Shown: positions 54,001 through 64,000 of the stretch, piece after piece
Position numbering within the stretch: position 1 is the stretch's first letter
How the letters are laid out: every line of letters starts with the position of its first letter
Assembly: GCF_052857255.1 (NCBI RefSeq)
Contig: NC_135505.1
Location: 28,643,999 to 28,707,998 of the forward strand
Length of the DNA stretch: 64,000 bases
Source of the DNA: Amblyomma americanum
Lineage: Eukaryota; Arthropoda; Arachnida; Ixodida; Ixodidae
Reading direction: 5' to 3'
The notes under the pieces: generated by a model
What the model was told of the DNA's origin: nothing
The model's input: only the letters and a program-made list of their open reading frames with translations
Database searches by the model: none
Program-made: the position numbers and the translations under genes

Positions 54001-54793
54001 CCAGTTCCAGTTTCAACAGAGGAGAAACCACGTGATATCTATGACATCACCCAGCCGCTACTGAAGTTATAGGCTGTCACCGTTCATTGTGTTCATTGGC
54101 ATTCGCGTTGACAACGTTCTAGAAGCCGATGATTTTGAGGAAAGGAAGAGCGCAAAATTGGCTTCCTGGATCAGTGGACGCATCCATAGCGTTTGAGGTA
54201 CGCCGCGGTGATGACAGAGAGATGTGGGTTGCATACGTTAGCTTTAACAACGTTGTGGGAAATATGCGGCACTGCAGCAATAGGCCGCAGCATTCACTGT
54301 TTGAGCAAGCTCTCGCAATCAACCAGTAATTTAATTGCCACCTTCCAGGGTGGGCGCGCTGTCTATCCATTGTGCGGAACGCACTCAACCTTACAGCCGC
54401 CAATTCGCACACAATTGCCCGATTACACCAAAGCTTCCGCTTCCTAAGCATGCTCAACAGTAGTTGAACCGCAGCTATTCATTTCAAGATTCTCGTGTTT
54501 CTTTCTACAACGCTAACGACCCACAACGCCGACAACGGCTTTTCAGCGACACAAGCTCCGTAACGCTTTCGCGTTAACAAACAGCGGCAAAGGACCAGTC
54601 GGGCTTTTCCTCCTCAAAACCCACTCTTCCGCACCATTTCGAACTGATGTAAACGCTGTCACTAGATGTAGAAAGCTTATCACCAAAGTACACGAACACA
54701 CCTCAGTAAGAAACCTGGATAGGCGGAGTGCACGGAAATAGTGCCGGGCTGTTTTACATTGCTGCCAGCAAGCCATGATCTCTAGCGCGCTTG
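54001..54793. other. unassigned DNA
   Basis: About 0.8 kb with short open frames on both strands and no recognised domain or repeat. Confidence 0.3.
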
Positions 54794-55290
54794 AACATCT
54801 TAGTTATACTAATATTCGGCGTCAAATTTTTGTTTCCAGAAATTAATATATAATATAATTGGTTTTTTGGGGAAAGGAAATGGCGCAGTATCTGTCTCAT
54901 ATATCTTTGGACACCTGAACCGCGCCGTAAGGGAAGGGATAAAGGAGGGAGTGAAAGAAGAAAGGAAGAATAGGTGCCGTAGTGGAGGGCTCCAGAATAA
55001 TTTCGACCACCTGGGGATCTTTAACGTGCACTGACATCGCACAGCACACGGGCGCCTTGGCGTTTTTCCTCCATAAAAACGCAGCCGCCGCGGCCGGGTT
55101 CGAACCCGGGAACTCCGGATCAGTAGTCGAGCGCCCTAACCACTGAGCCACCGCGGCGGGGCCAGAAATTAAGAACCATCCAAATTCTGTTCTCAGTGCA
55201 AGTTAACATCTTAGTTATACTAAGATTCGGCGTCAAATTTTTGTTTCCAGAAATTAAGAACCATCCAAATTCTGTTCTCAGTGCAAGTTT
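54794..55290. repeat. 85-bp tandem duplication, first copy split by a SINE
   Basis: AACATCTTAGTTATACTAA begins at 54794 and again at 55205. Both copies continue through GGCGTCAAATTTTTGTTTCC and CCATCCAAATTCTGTTCTCA. After removing the SINE and one target duplication the period is 85 bases. The copies differ at one base (AATATTCGG versus AAGATTCGG). Confidence 0.88.
54847..55161 (-). mobile_element. tRNA-derived SINE, full copy with target duplication
   Basis: Flanked by CCAGAAATTAA at 54836-54846 and 55162-55172. Minus-strand head with A box (TGGCTCAGTGG, 55150-55140) and a perfect palindromic B box GGGTTCGAACCC (55097-55108). The body carries the TTTAACGTGCACTG and AATTTCGACCACCTGGGGAT complements, and the 3' region ends in a short AT tail near 54847. 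This is the best-preserved SINE in the window. Confidence 0.92.
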
Positions 55291-55411
55291 CTCCGGCTTA
55301 TAGACAAAACGTTTATGCAGTTTCTTCAACGGGGCTCGAGAATGTCTTATTTGTGCAGGGAGCAAGCGCAGGCGAGTGCGGTCGCGAGAATGTGCGCCGC
55401 AAAATCATGCG

Positions 55412-55432
55412 AGAAATAATAATAATAATAAT

Positions 55433-55520
<88 letters not shown>

Positions 55521-55693
55521 GTAATAATAATAATAATAATAATATTTAGTTTGTGGAGAAAGGAAATGGCGAAGTATCTCATATCTCGTTGACACCTGAA
55601 CCGCGCCGTTTAAGGAAAAGAATAAAGGCGGGAGTGAAAGAGCAAAGGGAGAAAGAGGAGCCCGTAGTGGAGGGCCCCGGAATAATTTCGACC
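55412..55693 (-). mobile_element. 5'-truncated SINE with expanded TAA tail
   Basis: The minus-strand SINE 3' half (55547-55693; complement of CACCTGGGGATCTTTAACC at the truncated end) is followed by a (TAA)n tail of about 130 bases at 55418-55546. The tail is far longer than in the other copies. Confidence 0.85.
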
Positions 55694-56582
55694 ACCTGGG
55701 GATCTTTAACCACTGAAAAAAATTGGACGCTTAAGCATCGCCTTTAACAGTGGAACGCGACAGCGTGCTTCAGATGTGGCAGGGAGTCCACGGAACGCCA
55801 TCGCCCGTTCGGCGCGACGCCTTGCCCGTTAGGGCCGTTGTACGATCGTTTCGGAGCGGCTTCCGCCAGGCCCACTTCGCGAGCGGTCCGCCAGTTTTCG
55901 GCCACCAGGCGGACGTGAGGCGGAAAGGTGTACGATCACTTTGGCGCTTGCGAGCGAGGCGGATGGTCCCAGCTGTCCGATTGGCGCGCCCGGCAGTGCC
56001 TGTCGTCTAATCACGTGCGGCGGTACAGGCATGCGTGCTTGTAGTCTACAGGTTGTAGAAAAACAACTTGTAGAAAAACGCAGATATCTTGCAGTAGGAA
56101 TAGCCCGTATTAATTGCGGCGTACTCGAGACATCCGTTCCGTAAACGCTTTTTTCTTTGCCGCAGGATTTTCGTCGAAGGTACAATCGTGGTCGGCTGTG
56201 ATATGTGTGGGAAACGACATGTGGGCCATTTATATCCAAGACATCGAAAAATATCGCGATCGCGAACTCTTCCTCGTTTGATCGCGATGTTTTCACAACG
56301 GTCAACGATTTGCGAAAATAACAGAAGGCTGCGCCCCTGAAAGTTAGGCTACCCTCAGGATTTCAGAACAAGGACGCAATTCTTATTGCGAATTCTGTGG
56401 TCAGGCCACAGTACAGGCTGCTATCAACCGACCGTAATTATAACCGGGATAATCACGTTTTTCAAATAGTTCAGATTACATACTTAATATTTCAGTCAGT
56501 TATTCGAAATTGCACACTGCAGTATTAATGCACTGCTGACAGAGAAAAAAATAATTGCACTTGCAGCCTTTCCTAAGGGGCC
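55694..56582. other. unassigned DNA
   Basis: GC-rich at 55750-56030, then AT-rich. A short TTGTAGAAAAAC duplication lies near 56052-56080. No coding family recognised. Confidence 0.3.
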
Positions 56583-58640
56583 TGTCACACTAGCCCGACA
56601 CGACGCCGATGCAGACACGACAACGACACGATGATCGGCCGACCGGGTCGGCACACCGTGTCTGTGGCAGACCAAGCTGTCACACTAGGCCGACAACGAC
56701 ACCAACGCGTCCGACGACCAGATGTCTTCGTAGTGTGACGCCCGCGACGCCGACAAACCCAGTCTGCCGACCGAGTCGACGCGAGATCGGTCGTCGAGCT
56801 AAAACATTCACCAGACACGAACACGATTCCGCTCCAGTGCTGTTTAAGTTCATAACAAGCTCTGGGATATTTGAATGTCCAAAAAGTATCATTACTGAGG
56901 ATCGTTGGCCAATGCCAAGGTGCTGGTTGAGGTGATACCTACGATACAAGCAAATTTCAGCCGCCAGCTGCTGGTGCTGCTTCGTGCGGCTCGCCTGACG
57001 TCTGCTAGATCCGCTGCTGAAGGCGTCGCGGAAATCGAGCTTAACTTTTTTATTATGGGACAGGTTGGCAGTAAAGGGGTGACTAGAGAAGTTTCTTTAT
57101 TACGGCGCTGGCTAGTTCCAAAGCGCCCTGAGCTGCGGCATCGATGCGAAACCAGCTAGGCTTAGCGACAAGCACGGCAGCCGGGAAGCAGCGCAGTTCG
57201 TCGCACTGGCGCTCTCGCAGGCGGCATCGTTGACGAAAGCGCGGCTGTTGCGCGGGCATGCTGTCGTTGCTCGAATATAGCAGGCGGCCTTTCTGATAGC
57301 ATGGCTGTTTTGACTTTTTCGGTGCGGACGTGAAGTAAACCAAGCGTGCTCACCGGCAGGCCAGCCTGGATCCCGTCCGCCGCAGTAATAAAAATCAGCT
57401 TAAGATTGTTTTTGACGTAAGCAATAAACGCTGAGACAGAGAAATGTGCCAAATGTATCATTCCTGAGGATCGTTGATCAACACCGAGTTGCTGGTAAAA
57501 GCAACAACTCTGATGCGAGCAAAATTCCTCGCCAGAATCGCCTCGCAAGCTGCCGCTGGCCCGCCGTTGCGGTCCGGCTCGCCTGTCGTCCGCAGCGGTC
57601 CGCTGGCTCCGCAGCCGAAGGTGTCGCGGAAATTGACCATAATTTTAGTTTATGGTAAGATTATACTGTTAACAGCAAAGCGATATTAAGAGATATTATA
57701 GCGCAGGCTACTCGCGAAGCGGCGTCCGCTGCGCTGCAGGCAGCAGCGCAGTTCGTCGCCTGGCGCGACCGCAGGCTGTGCCGTTTCCGAAATCTGGCTA
57801 CTAGCGCAAGCATGCTTTGTCGTTGCTCGTGTATAGCAGGCGGTCTTTCTGATAATACGGCTATTTTGTCTTTTATGGTGGGAACTTCAACACCAAGCCA
57901 AGCAGTAATCAGACCGCTGCGAGTGGCAAAGCGTACGATTTGAGCTCGAGTGCATGAGTCGAGCGGCGCAGCGATGCTTGCTGCTCTGTGTGTCCCTGCT
58001 TGCAGTGGGGCTGCAATTCGCAAGCAGCGACCGGTGCAGCGCGCCGGCCGAGTTTTCGCACATGGGTCGCCTGCTTTTTACTTCTGTCGCGAGTGTCACA
58101 CTGCTGAGTGTTTCTTATCAGCAACTCTGAAAACAACGAAGTGCTCTGTTTTCCATGGTGTCGTGGGTATAGCAGTAGCTTCGCTATCCACAGGTTCCTA
58201 GTTCGAATCCGCATGGTCGCGAATTTTTTTCTTGTTTTTATTATATTCGTTATAAATAATCTCTCCCGTCTTGTTTACCCGCGAGCGACTGGATTTATTT
58301 TTCGAGCCATGCCTTTCTGACCCAGCAATAAGTGCCGCTCAGTACTGGGCTTCACTCAATATAGGTTCATATAATCACGAGTGTTAAGAGTTTGTTTTAC
58401 TATGGTGGGATTTATTTAAAAGAGTTAAAAATGAAGCGTCCCGGCCCATGAATTTCGCATAGCAGGAAATGACAAAAGAAGAGTGAGAACGAGAAAGGGC
58501 CAAGTCGGCGGGAGGTCTCACACATTGTCTCGCTAGTGTGACATGGGAGTTGGCGAACCATCGGCAAACTGCCGTCTTGTGGGAGACGTGGCGCCGACGC
58601 CGACAGTCGACCGACTGTTTTCGTCGGCGCAGTGTGACAT
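56583..58640. mobile_element. TIR-like unit with internal tandem duplication, unidentified
   Basis: The left end reads TGTCACACTAGCCCGACACG. The right side has inverted counterparts at 58532-58543 (GCTAGTGTGACA) and 58622-58637 (CGTCGGCGCAGTGTGACA). The motif TCACACTAG..CCGAC recurs in both orientations near both ends, as in subterminal repeats of DNA transposons. The middle holds two diverged copies of a unit of about 0.56 kb: GAGGATCGTTG near 56898 and 57467, GCGCAGTTCGTCGC near 57190 and 57739, and TATAGCAGGCGG near 57277 and 57834. No transposase domain was recognised. Confidence 0.6.
58140..58216 (+). other. tRNA-like sequence, not a tRNA gene call
   Basis: CCATGGTGTCGTGGGTATAG resembles a 5' acceptor and D-arm region with a loose A box, and TAGTTCGAATCCGCATGG resembles a T-arm with B box. 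Five bases of the ends pair. The middle does not give a clean anticodon arm, so a tRNA-derived repeat is more likely than a functional gene. Confidence 0.35.
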
Positions 58641-61229
58641 AGAGCCAGACATCACGATGACATGGTTTTGGCAGACCGAATCGGCCGACTGTTGGCCTGT
58701 CTTTTGCACAGTTGTCATCATTTTAATATGTAAACAACCCCCCCCCCCCCAACTACCCACAGCCAGCTAGCTGACTTCTAATGCAAAAGACAGGCTTATC
58801 TATTCAATATATAAGTTGTGTGTGTGTCTGAATTGTGTATGCATTAAAAATTCGCATTTTAGCACACTGCTGTCAAACACAAATGCAAATGCACATGAGA
58901 AATTATGACTTTTCCAGTTGTTCGGTACAGGTAAAATCAGTTCTAATTAAATCAGTTCTACATTTTACAGAACAGTGACAATGTAACAATAGTGACTTAT
59001 TTTTGTTGTTTTTCAGTCCATTATTAAATCCAAAATAGAAATAGCACTGTGTGGCTGCAAAGGGGCTTAGACATGCATCACTTGGTTGTAGTGCAAGGCG
59101 CTTTGTTCTCCACAGAGACAGTGGGCCATCAGGTAGTCCTTTAGCACATCTTCATGAGGTGATATTGCCGTTGCACAAATCAGACTACAGCATTGAAAAC
59201 AAGTATGTGAAGTTCTGCTGAAGGCCATGTCATTGTTGCAATGTACAAAATAAGCTGGCATATACTACGTTCAACTCCAAAGCATTCTCAAATGTCGCTG
59301 TGAGTGGAAAACAATGTCGGTGCCTTTTAATTGCATAAAAGTCTACACATGTCTTTGTATTACTATAAACATAATGAGTTGTGGGAGCCAGTAAAGTGGA
59401 TTACAGGTAGAGTAAATGCAAGAACCAATTTGGAGGGTTTACATTGTAATGGCTCCTGGCTTAGGCTGGGAAAGAATACTTTGTACAGTCAGGGAAACAG
59501 GGTACAATGACCCTATAATCTGCTTATCTCGAGCAAACACCATCTCAAGAAGGATTTGTAAACTTGGATTTCTAGTATGAGGTCTATGATGTTGCACAAT
59601 AAAATGAAATAAAAATTGAGCCATTTAAGTATGTGACAGGCATATGTGCATATGTTCTCTGGTACAACTTTAAAGCAATGTTTAAGAGATATTTTCACTC
59701 ATTAGTAAAATGTAGAATGATTGAATGTAAAAGGTGATCAGTTCACAATCTAGCTAGCAAAAGTGAGCATTGCTTACTGTTAACTGATGTTTATACAACT
59801 CAACATGTGTTGAATTTTAAAAAGAGTGTGCTATTAGTTTCCGACTGTCAACATTTTCAGCAAAATACACCTATTTCACTGCAAGTCTGGTTTTGAAAGA
59901 ATGAAATTAATTGAGGCATCGATAGGCATCAGAAACTTGGAAAAGACCAATTTGAAGTTAGGCCGAAGAAAGCCGAAAAAAAAAACAGAAAAGCAGTGAT
60001 GACTTTTGTCTTTACTGGTGTCTCTTTGCTGCAAATTGAAGTTGACGGCTTTTGTGTTCAAGATGAACCAACAGCCCTGTTAACACTATCCTGAATATAT
60101 AAAAGTCACATGCATAAACATGCATTCGTAGCATTCTCACTGAGCCATGTTATGAAGGCGGTGTGTTGCTTAGCTGAAGAGACTATAAGAGAGAAACCAA
60201 GAAAAATCTGACCTAGACAGGCACAATAATGCATGCTTAGCTTTTGATTGCACACGTTCAGTTGGCTAGACCTAGCTTTTGAACAGTGTGCAAGTAAGCG
60301 TAAATGCAACTGTATGCCGTCCAACAAAAGTATTGTGTAAATGTGCCCCAATATTACTTGAAATAGATTGTGAGGAAAGTTCTTACGCGTAAGAGAACAT
60401 TGCATTGGCTTGCCGAGCTGAGCAAGCGACTAAGCACTTCATTAGAACAATTTATTTTAACATTTATTATACCTAAATAGTACTAAATGACAATACTTGA
60501 GTGGTCAGCTTTGTGCAGAAGTAATCAACCATTACCATCCAAGCATAGCCATACGGCTACAAAGGAAAGCTTTGTAGCTCTTCTTTGAGGCCTTATGACT
60601 GCACTTCGGTGGATATTAATGAATATTTACTCCCTTATTGCAAATATTCTCTGCCTTGGGGAAATCACTTTGATCAGTGGATGAACATCATCATTTACTG
60701 GGTGGATTTCTGCAGTGACCAGCACAAAGGACAAGAGGCTAGTAAGCCTTGTGACGTGGAAGGCCATTCCAGCCTTTAGCGGCAAAAACAAAAATCAATC
60801 TTGAAATGCAGTGGCATGAGCTAACTGAGGCACAACAGTACTTGTGCGGCTAGTGCAGAAGGAAAGATGAGTCAGAACAGATTAGTTGGCTATGTGACGG
60901 TAAAGAGTTAAAAAAAACCTGCAGTTTCTGCACGACATGAATTAATTTGAAGATTCACCTTTGGTGCTGTGAAACTGGAGCTTCAACAATAGTCTGAGCA
61001 AATAAAACAAGGGCTCAGGTCTGAACTCATTCTAGGATATGTGTTTAGTTCGGTTTGTGCAATGTGCCATTAGAAAGCCCAAGGTGATGCCACACAGGGG
61101 ATCTTCATGCAACTTGGAAGACGGCGATGCTAAGTACATGTTGTGGTGTAAATATCCTAGGTTGTAGGTGGGCGTATAAGCATTATGAGGTGATACCATG
61201 CTACATTGCAAGCCATGTGAATGGCTGAG
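58641..61229. other. AT-rich DNA without a recognised gene
   Basis: Starts with a run of 14 C at about 58738-58751. The rest is AT-rich with short open frames only; no domain, SINE head or tandem repeat was recognised. The lower part may hold decayed downstream sequence of the LINE at 61.2-62.1 kb. Confidence 0.35.
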
Positions 61230-62081
61230 TGTTTCAACCAGTATCCAGTGAATATACCTTTCTCAGTAAGGCCTTATAAGTAGGCAAAATGTCGTTTTGC
61301 TGACAATAAAAAAAATATGAGCACATTCTTAGTAACATTAGCAAACAGGCCATTCTAGAGCGTGCAAAATGTTGTTTTGGAGAACTAAAACATGGGTATT
61401 TATTGCAAGATGGCAGACCTCTTAATGTAGCCATCAGTGAAGGCATGTAACAAAACACTGAAGGGAAAGCCATAATGTAGGTAGTAAAAAGCTGAGGCTC
61501 AAGAGCAATGCCTTGGGGGTCATCCAAGACTGCAGGAAAAGGCAGGATGCTTAAGAATTGGGAAGGAAAATCTGCCGACGGCTGGCTTGGATCCAGTTTA
61601 GAGCTATTGGATACAGGTTAAAGCACGACAAAAAAAGCCGTACATAAGTGAGGGAATCACATGTTTTTCTCAAAGCCAAGAAGAAAAGCATCGAAGGGGA
61701 TATTGCAGTCAAGGTGCATGTCGTGAAGAACAAGAGCAAGTTGGCTATTGCAGGAATGTTTTCTAAAAGCTTGCCAATTTGGATGAAACAACTTAACGGG
61801 CCAAAACAATCTAGCAGGGCAAGAGTACAAAAATGTGTTTGGTGATTTGCAGCACATGACAATGGCATAAACAGGGCCATAGGTGCTGGGTAAGAAACAT
61901 AGAGGGGCGAAGCTATGATGAGGAAGTAAGCTATCTGCACAGTATGCACTAGATATGCGTACACCGTGCTTCCTGTCCTGTTGATATTTGCTACAAATTT
62001 CACAAAACTTGGTACGGGTGTACTGTCGGGTGAACCGGCAGTAAGTTTGCATGTTGAAACTGCGCTAAAGGACGAGGACAA
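61230..62081 (-). pseudogene. decayed CR1/L2-like LINE reverse transcriptase
   Basis: Minus-strand fragments in shifting frames follow RT order: WQAFRKHSCNSQLALVLHDM (about 61800-61740), then IALNWIQASRR (about 61595), VLDDPQGIALEPQLFTTYIM (about 61530-61470, the GVPQGS..GP.LF..YI block with several changes), and PTYKALLRKVYSLD near 61250. The catalytic FADD is not readable. Many stops; an old copy. Confidence 0.65.
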
Positions 62082-62622
62082 CAGAGCAAGAATTGCTACT
62101 ATGTGCAGTGGTGCTCTTTTCCGTCGACTTTGTTCCTAACATACCTTTACCAGCTCTACAGGGCTCATTTTGCAGTCTGCTGTTTTAAGTGGTGTCAGGT
62201 AAAGCCAATCGCTATTCTTCAACCAACAAACTGCTGTGCCATACAACGCATCCTTCTAATCATCTTCATAAGCTGCAAGATAACTGTACTTCTTTAGTCT
62301 CGTATTCAAAATAACACAGAATAATTGCTTGTGTCATCATCAGAACTAAAACAATTAACCATACTTTCACATATACAGGCATTCCTCATTAGTTCAGTCC
62401 TCGTTAATATGGAATCAAACAGTTAGCAGTGTTTCTGAAAAAAAAAACTTTTTTCAATGCACTTACGCTTTGCTAACATAGAAACTTGCTGATCATAGTG
62501 GACAGAGTGAAAATGCGTACGGCCCATTGTCGCATGTGTTCTTGTCCCATTAATGTGCAGAGGGGAAAGACTTAAGACTTTGGATATGAGCAGATAAATC
62601 GAACGCTGCCTGAATCATATAC
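62082..62622. other. unassigned AT-rich DNA
   Basis: No recognised feature. Confidence 0.3.
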
Positions 62623-62835
62623 CTTTCTGGCACACTGGAATTGCCATCACAATGCTTGCCCCACTGTCTGCACAGACTGTTATGCTAACCCGTGGACTGC
62701 CAGGCACACTGACTTCCAACCAGCTCACACACTTTCTGGTTACCAAAGAGCTTCTCTTTCTAGTGTAAAAATCACTGTCAGGGCTCGGCGACTCACACCT
62801 TGGCTTGGATTCCTCATTGCACAAAATGAAATAAC
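62623..62835 (-). CDS. candidate exon of an unidentified gene
   Basis: A 213-base minus-strand interval open in one frame, bounded by TTTTAAGCAG| upstream (62836) and CAGAAAG|GTATAT downstream (62622), so it fits a GT-AG internal exon of 71 codons with matching phase. It encodes a Ser/Pro/Arg-rich stretch (EESKPRCESPSPDSDFYTRK) followed by VSWLEVSVPGSPRVSITVCA. I do not recognise the family. Base composition is more GC-rich than its surroundings. Chance is not excluded, since only one exon is seen. Confidence 0.35.
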
Positions 62836-64000
62836 CTGCTTAAAATTAAAACAGCAGAATCGCTTGCTTATATTAAAACCTCACGTATGCCTACTCGCAG
62901 CCCGCAATGCTAGGTTAGCACTTTTTATACTGAGTACACCGCAGAAGAAAAGAAAAATGCAACACTCCTGATTCAGGCATGCGCAGCGGGCAAGAACAGA
63001 ACTAAGCACCGGTGCAAAGCGGGGAATCTGCTAATGCAAGCAGCAACTGCCATATCATTCCATCCGAGGAGTCAGGGAATGGGTTCAAATTAAATGCGGT
63101 CTTTGCGTTGGTAGGTCAGCGGTTCCATTGATACTACAGGACTCTCAGAAACAGGGCAACGTCGGTATTGCAGAACCAACCACCATGCAACAATTCTTAG
63201 CACATTTCAAAGAACTGAAATAAGCCTTGTTATTTTAGCTTTGAATCTGTGCAGGAATGGTACTGTCGTGATCACAAAAATGTGAAAGGATAGATAAGTG
63301 GGCCAGAAAACCTAGCCGATCGCTGGGGAAGGTGCAAATATGCGTCTATATATCAGCAAATAAATTTTTGTTAGTGTAAAATGTAAGGAGGGTTAAGGAA
63401 ATCTGGGAAGCGTTCTACACTGTCGATACACAGCTGATTGTGCTCGCCATCGCCGTCACTCAGCAGACAAGTAATCATGTCCGTAGCAAGCAGTCACAGG
63501 CAAATGGAGGTAGCAGGGTGCATGTGTATCCATGAAATATCCTTCTCAAGGCTTAGAAATTGTGTTTTTAAACAAACTGGTGCCGCTGTCCCAGGGAGTG
63601 CTGCTGAATAACTACTTAACACCAGCAAAGCAGAGTTCACGAGCTGCTCTGCAACAATAGCATTGTGCACACATCCACTTTCGTACCGGTGATCTCCTGA
63701 TCGAAAGGGACCGTGAGCAAAATCACCAACAAACAGTGTCATGGATCATGAGGCGCTTCAAGGTCACCGAATTTTTCTGATTACAGTGGAAACCAAGATC
63801 CCACTTCAACTTCACATTGCCAAGAATTTGTCAAAGCAAAAAAAAACAAAAAAGCAATGGAAAATTTTTTTAATATATATACATTTTTTCATCAAGACTC
63901 GTTATGCCCAACTTGCTCTGTGGACAGTTTTTACCCCATAATTGCTGCCAGTTATTTTTTTTTTTTGCATAACAGAGTGGAATGCTCATTGAAAAGTAGA
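62836..64000. other. unassigned AT-rich DNA
   Basis: Short open frames (for example minus strand 63742-63494) show no recognised domain. Runs of A and T occur near 63838-63850 and 63956-63966. Confidence 0.3.

Noticed and set aside
55097..55161. tRNA-like A and B boxes suggesting a tRNA gene
   Set aside because: They are part of a SINE head followed by a SINE body and bounded by a target duplication, not a free-standing tRNA.
58140..58216. Possible tRNA gene
   Set aside because: The ends pair for only about five bases and no clean anticodon stem forms.

Overview
This is a eukaryotic, almost wholly transposon-derived stretch of an arthropod genome, most likely a hard tick (Ixodida). That assignment is inference. 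It rests on tRNA-derived SINEs of the Ruka type known from ticks, on abundant Penelope-like elements, and on the mix of RTE, CR1/L2-like and RNase H-bearing LINEs with Ty3/gypsy elements; no database search was possible. I see no operon, rRNA, CRISPR array or bacterial feature, and no complete intact host gene.

Layout. 0-3.4 kb: a fold-back repeat, a 61-bp tandem duplication and unassigned DNA. 3.38-9.79 kb: Ty3/gypsy element 1 (+), with two LTRs and the order gag, protease, integrase remnant, RT, RNase H, so integrase lies before RT as in Gmr1-like elements. 9.85-11.8 kb: a LINE 3' end (-) split by a Penelope-like insertion with a 14-bp target duplication. 12.29-19.10 kb: Ty3/gypsy element 2 (-), conventional order, with a TIR-bearing MITE inside gag. 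19.15-22.1 kb: a LINE 3' end, then an RTE element (+) carrying a SINE. 22.1-26.57 kb: Ty3/gypsy element 3 (+), 5' truncated, with the integrase core still present. 26.6-30.0 kb: CR1/L2-like LINE pieces on both strands. 30-33.4 kb: SINE fragments and unassigned DNA.

33.43-45.85 kb is a four-level nest. An RTE element (-) is split by a nearly full-length I-type LINE (+; ORF1 with three zinc knuckles, ORF2 with endonuclease, RT and RNase H). That LINE is split by a palindromic pair of Penelope-like elements, one arm of which is split by a LINE 3' fragment. Each of the three insertions has visible target duplications, and coding frames resume across the junctions. 45.85-47.44 kb: another Penelope lineage (+). 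47.5-52.9 kb: a PIF/Harbinger element with a transposase gene (+, three exons, splice donors lost) and a convergent Myb/SANT gene (-, three exons with phase-consistent introns and one nonsense codon). The transposase intron holds a 1-kb CA repeat and four copies of a 164-bp repeat. 53-56 kb: SINE copies. 56.58-58.7 kb: a TIR-like unit with an internal tandem duplication. 58.8-64 kb: AT-rich DNA with a decayed LINE RT (-) and one candidate exon (-).

Nearly every coding region is broken by stops, frameshifts or deletions. Intact parts include ORF1 of the I-type LINE, most of the Harbinger Myb gene, and a continuous integrase-to-RT frame in gypsy element 1. The most notable observations are the integrase-first gypsy element, the palindromic Penelope insertion, the datable nesting order and the Harbinger gene pair with its mutated splice donor.
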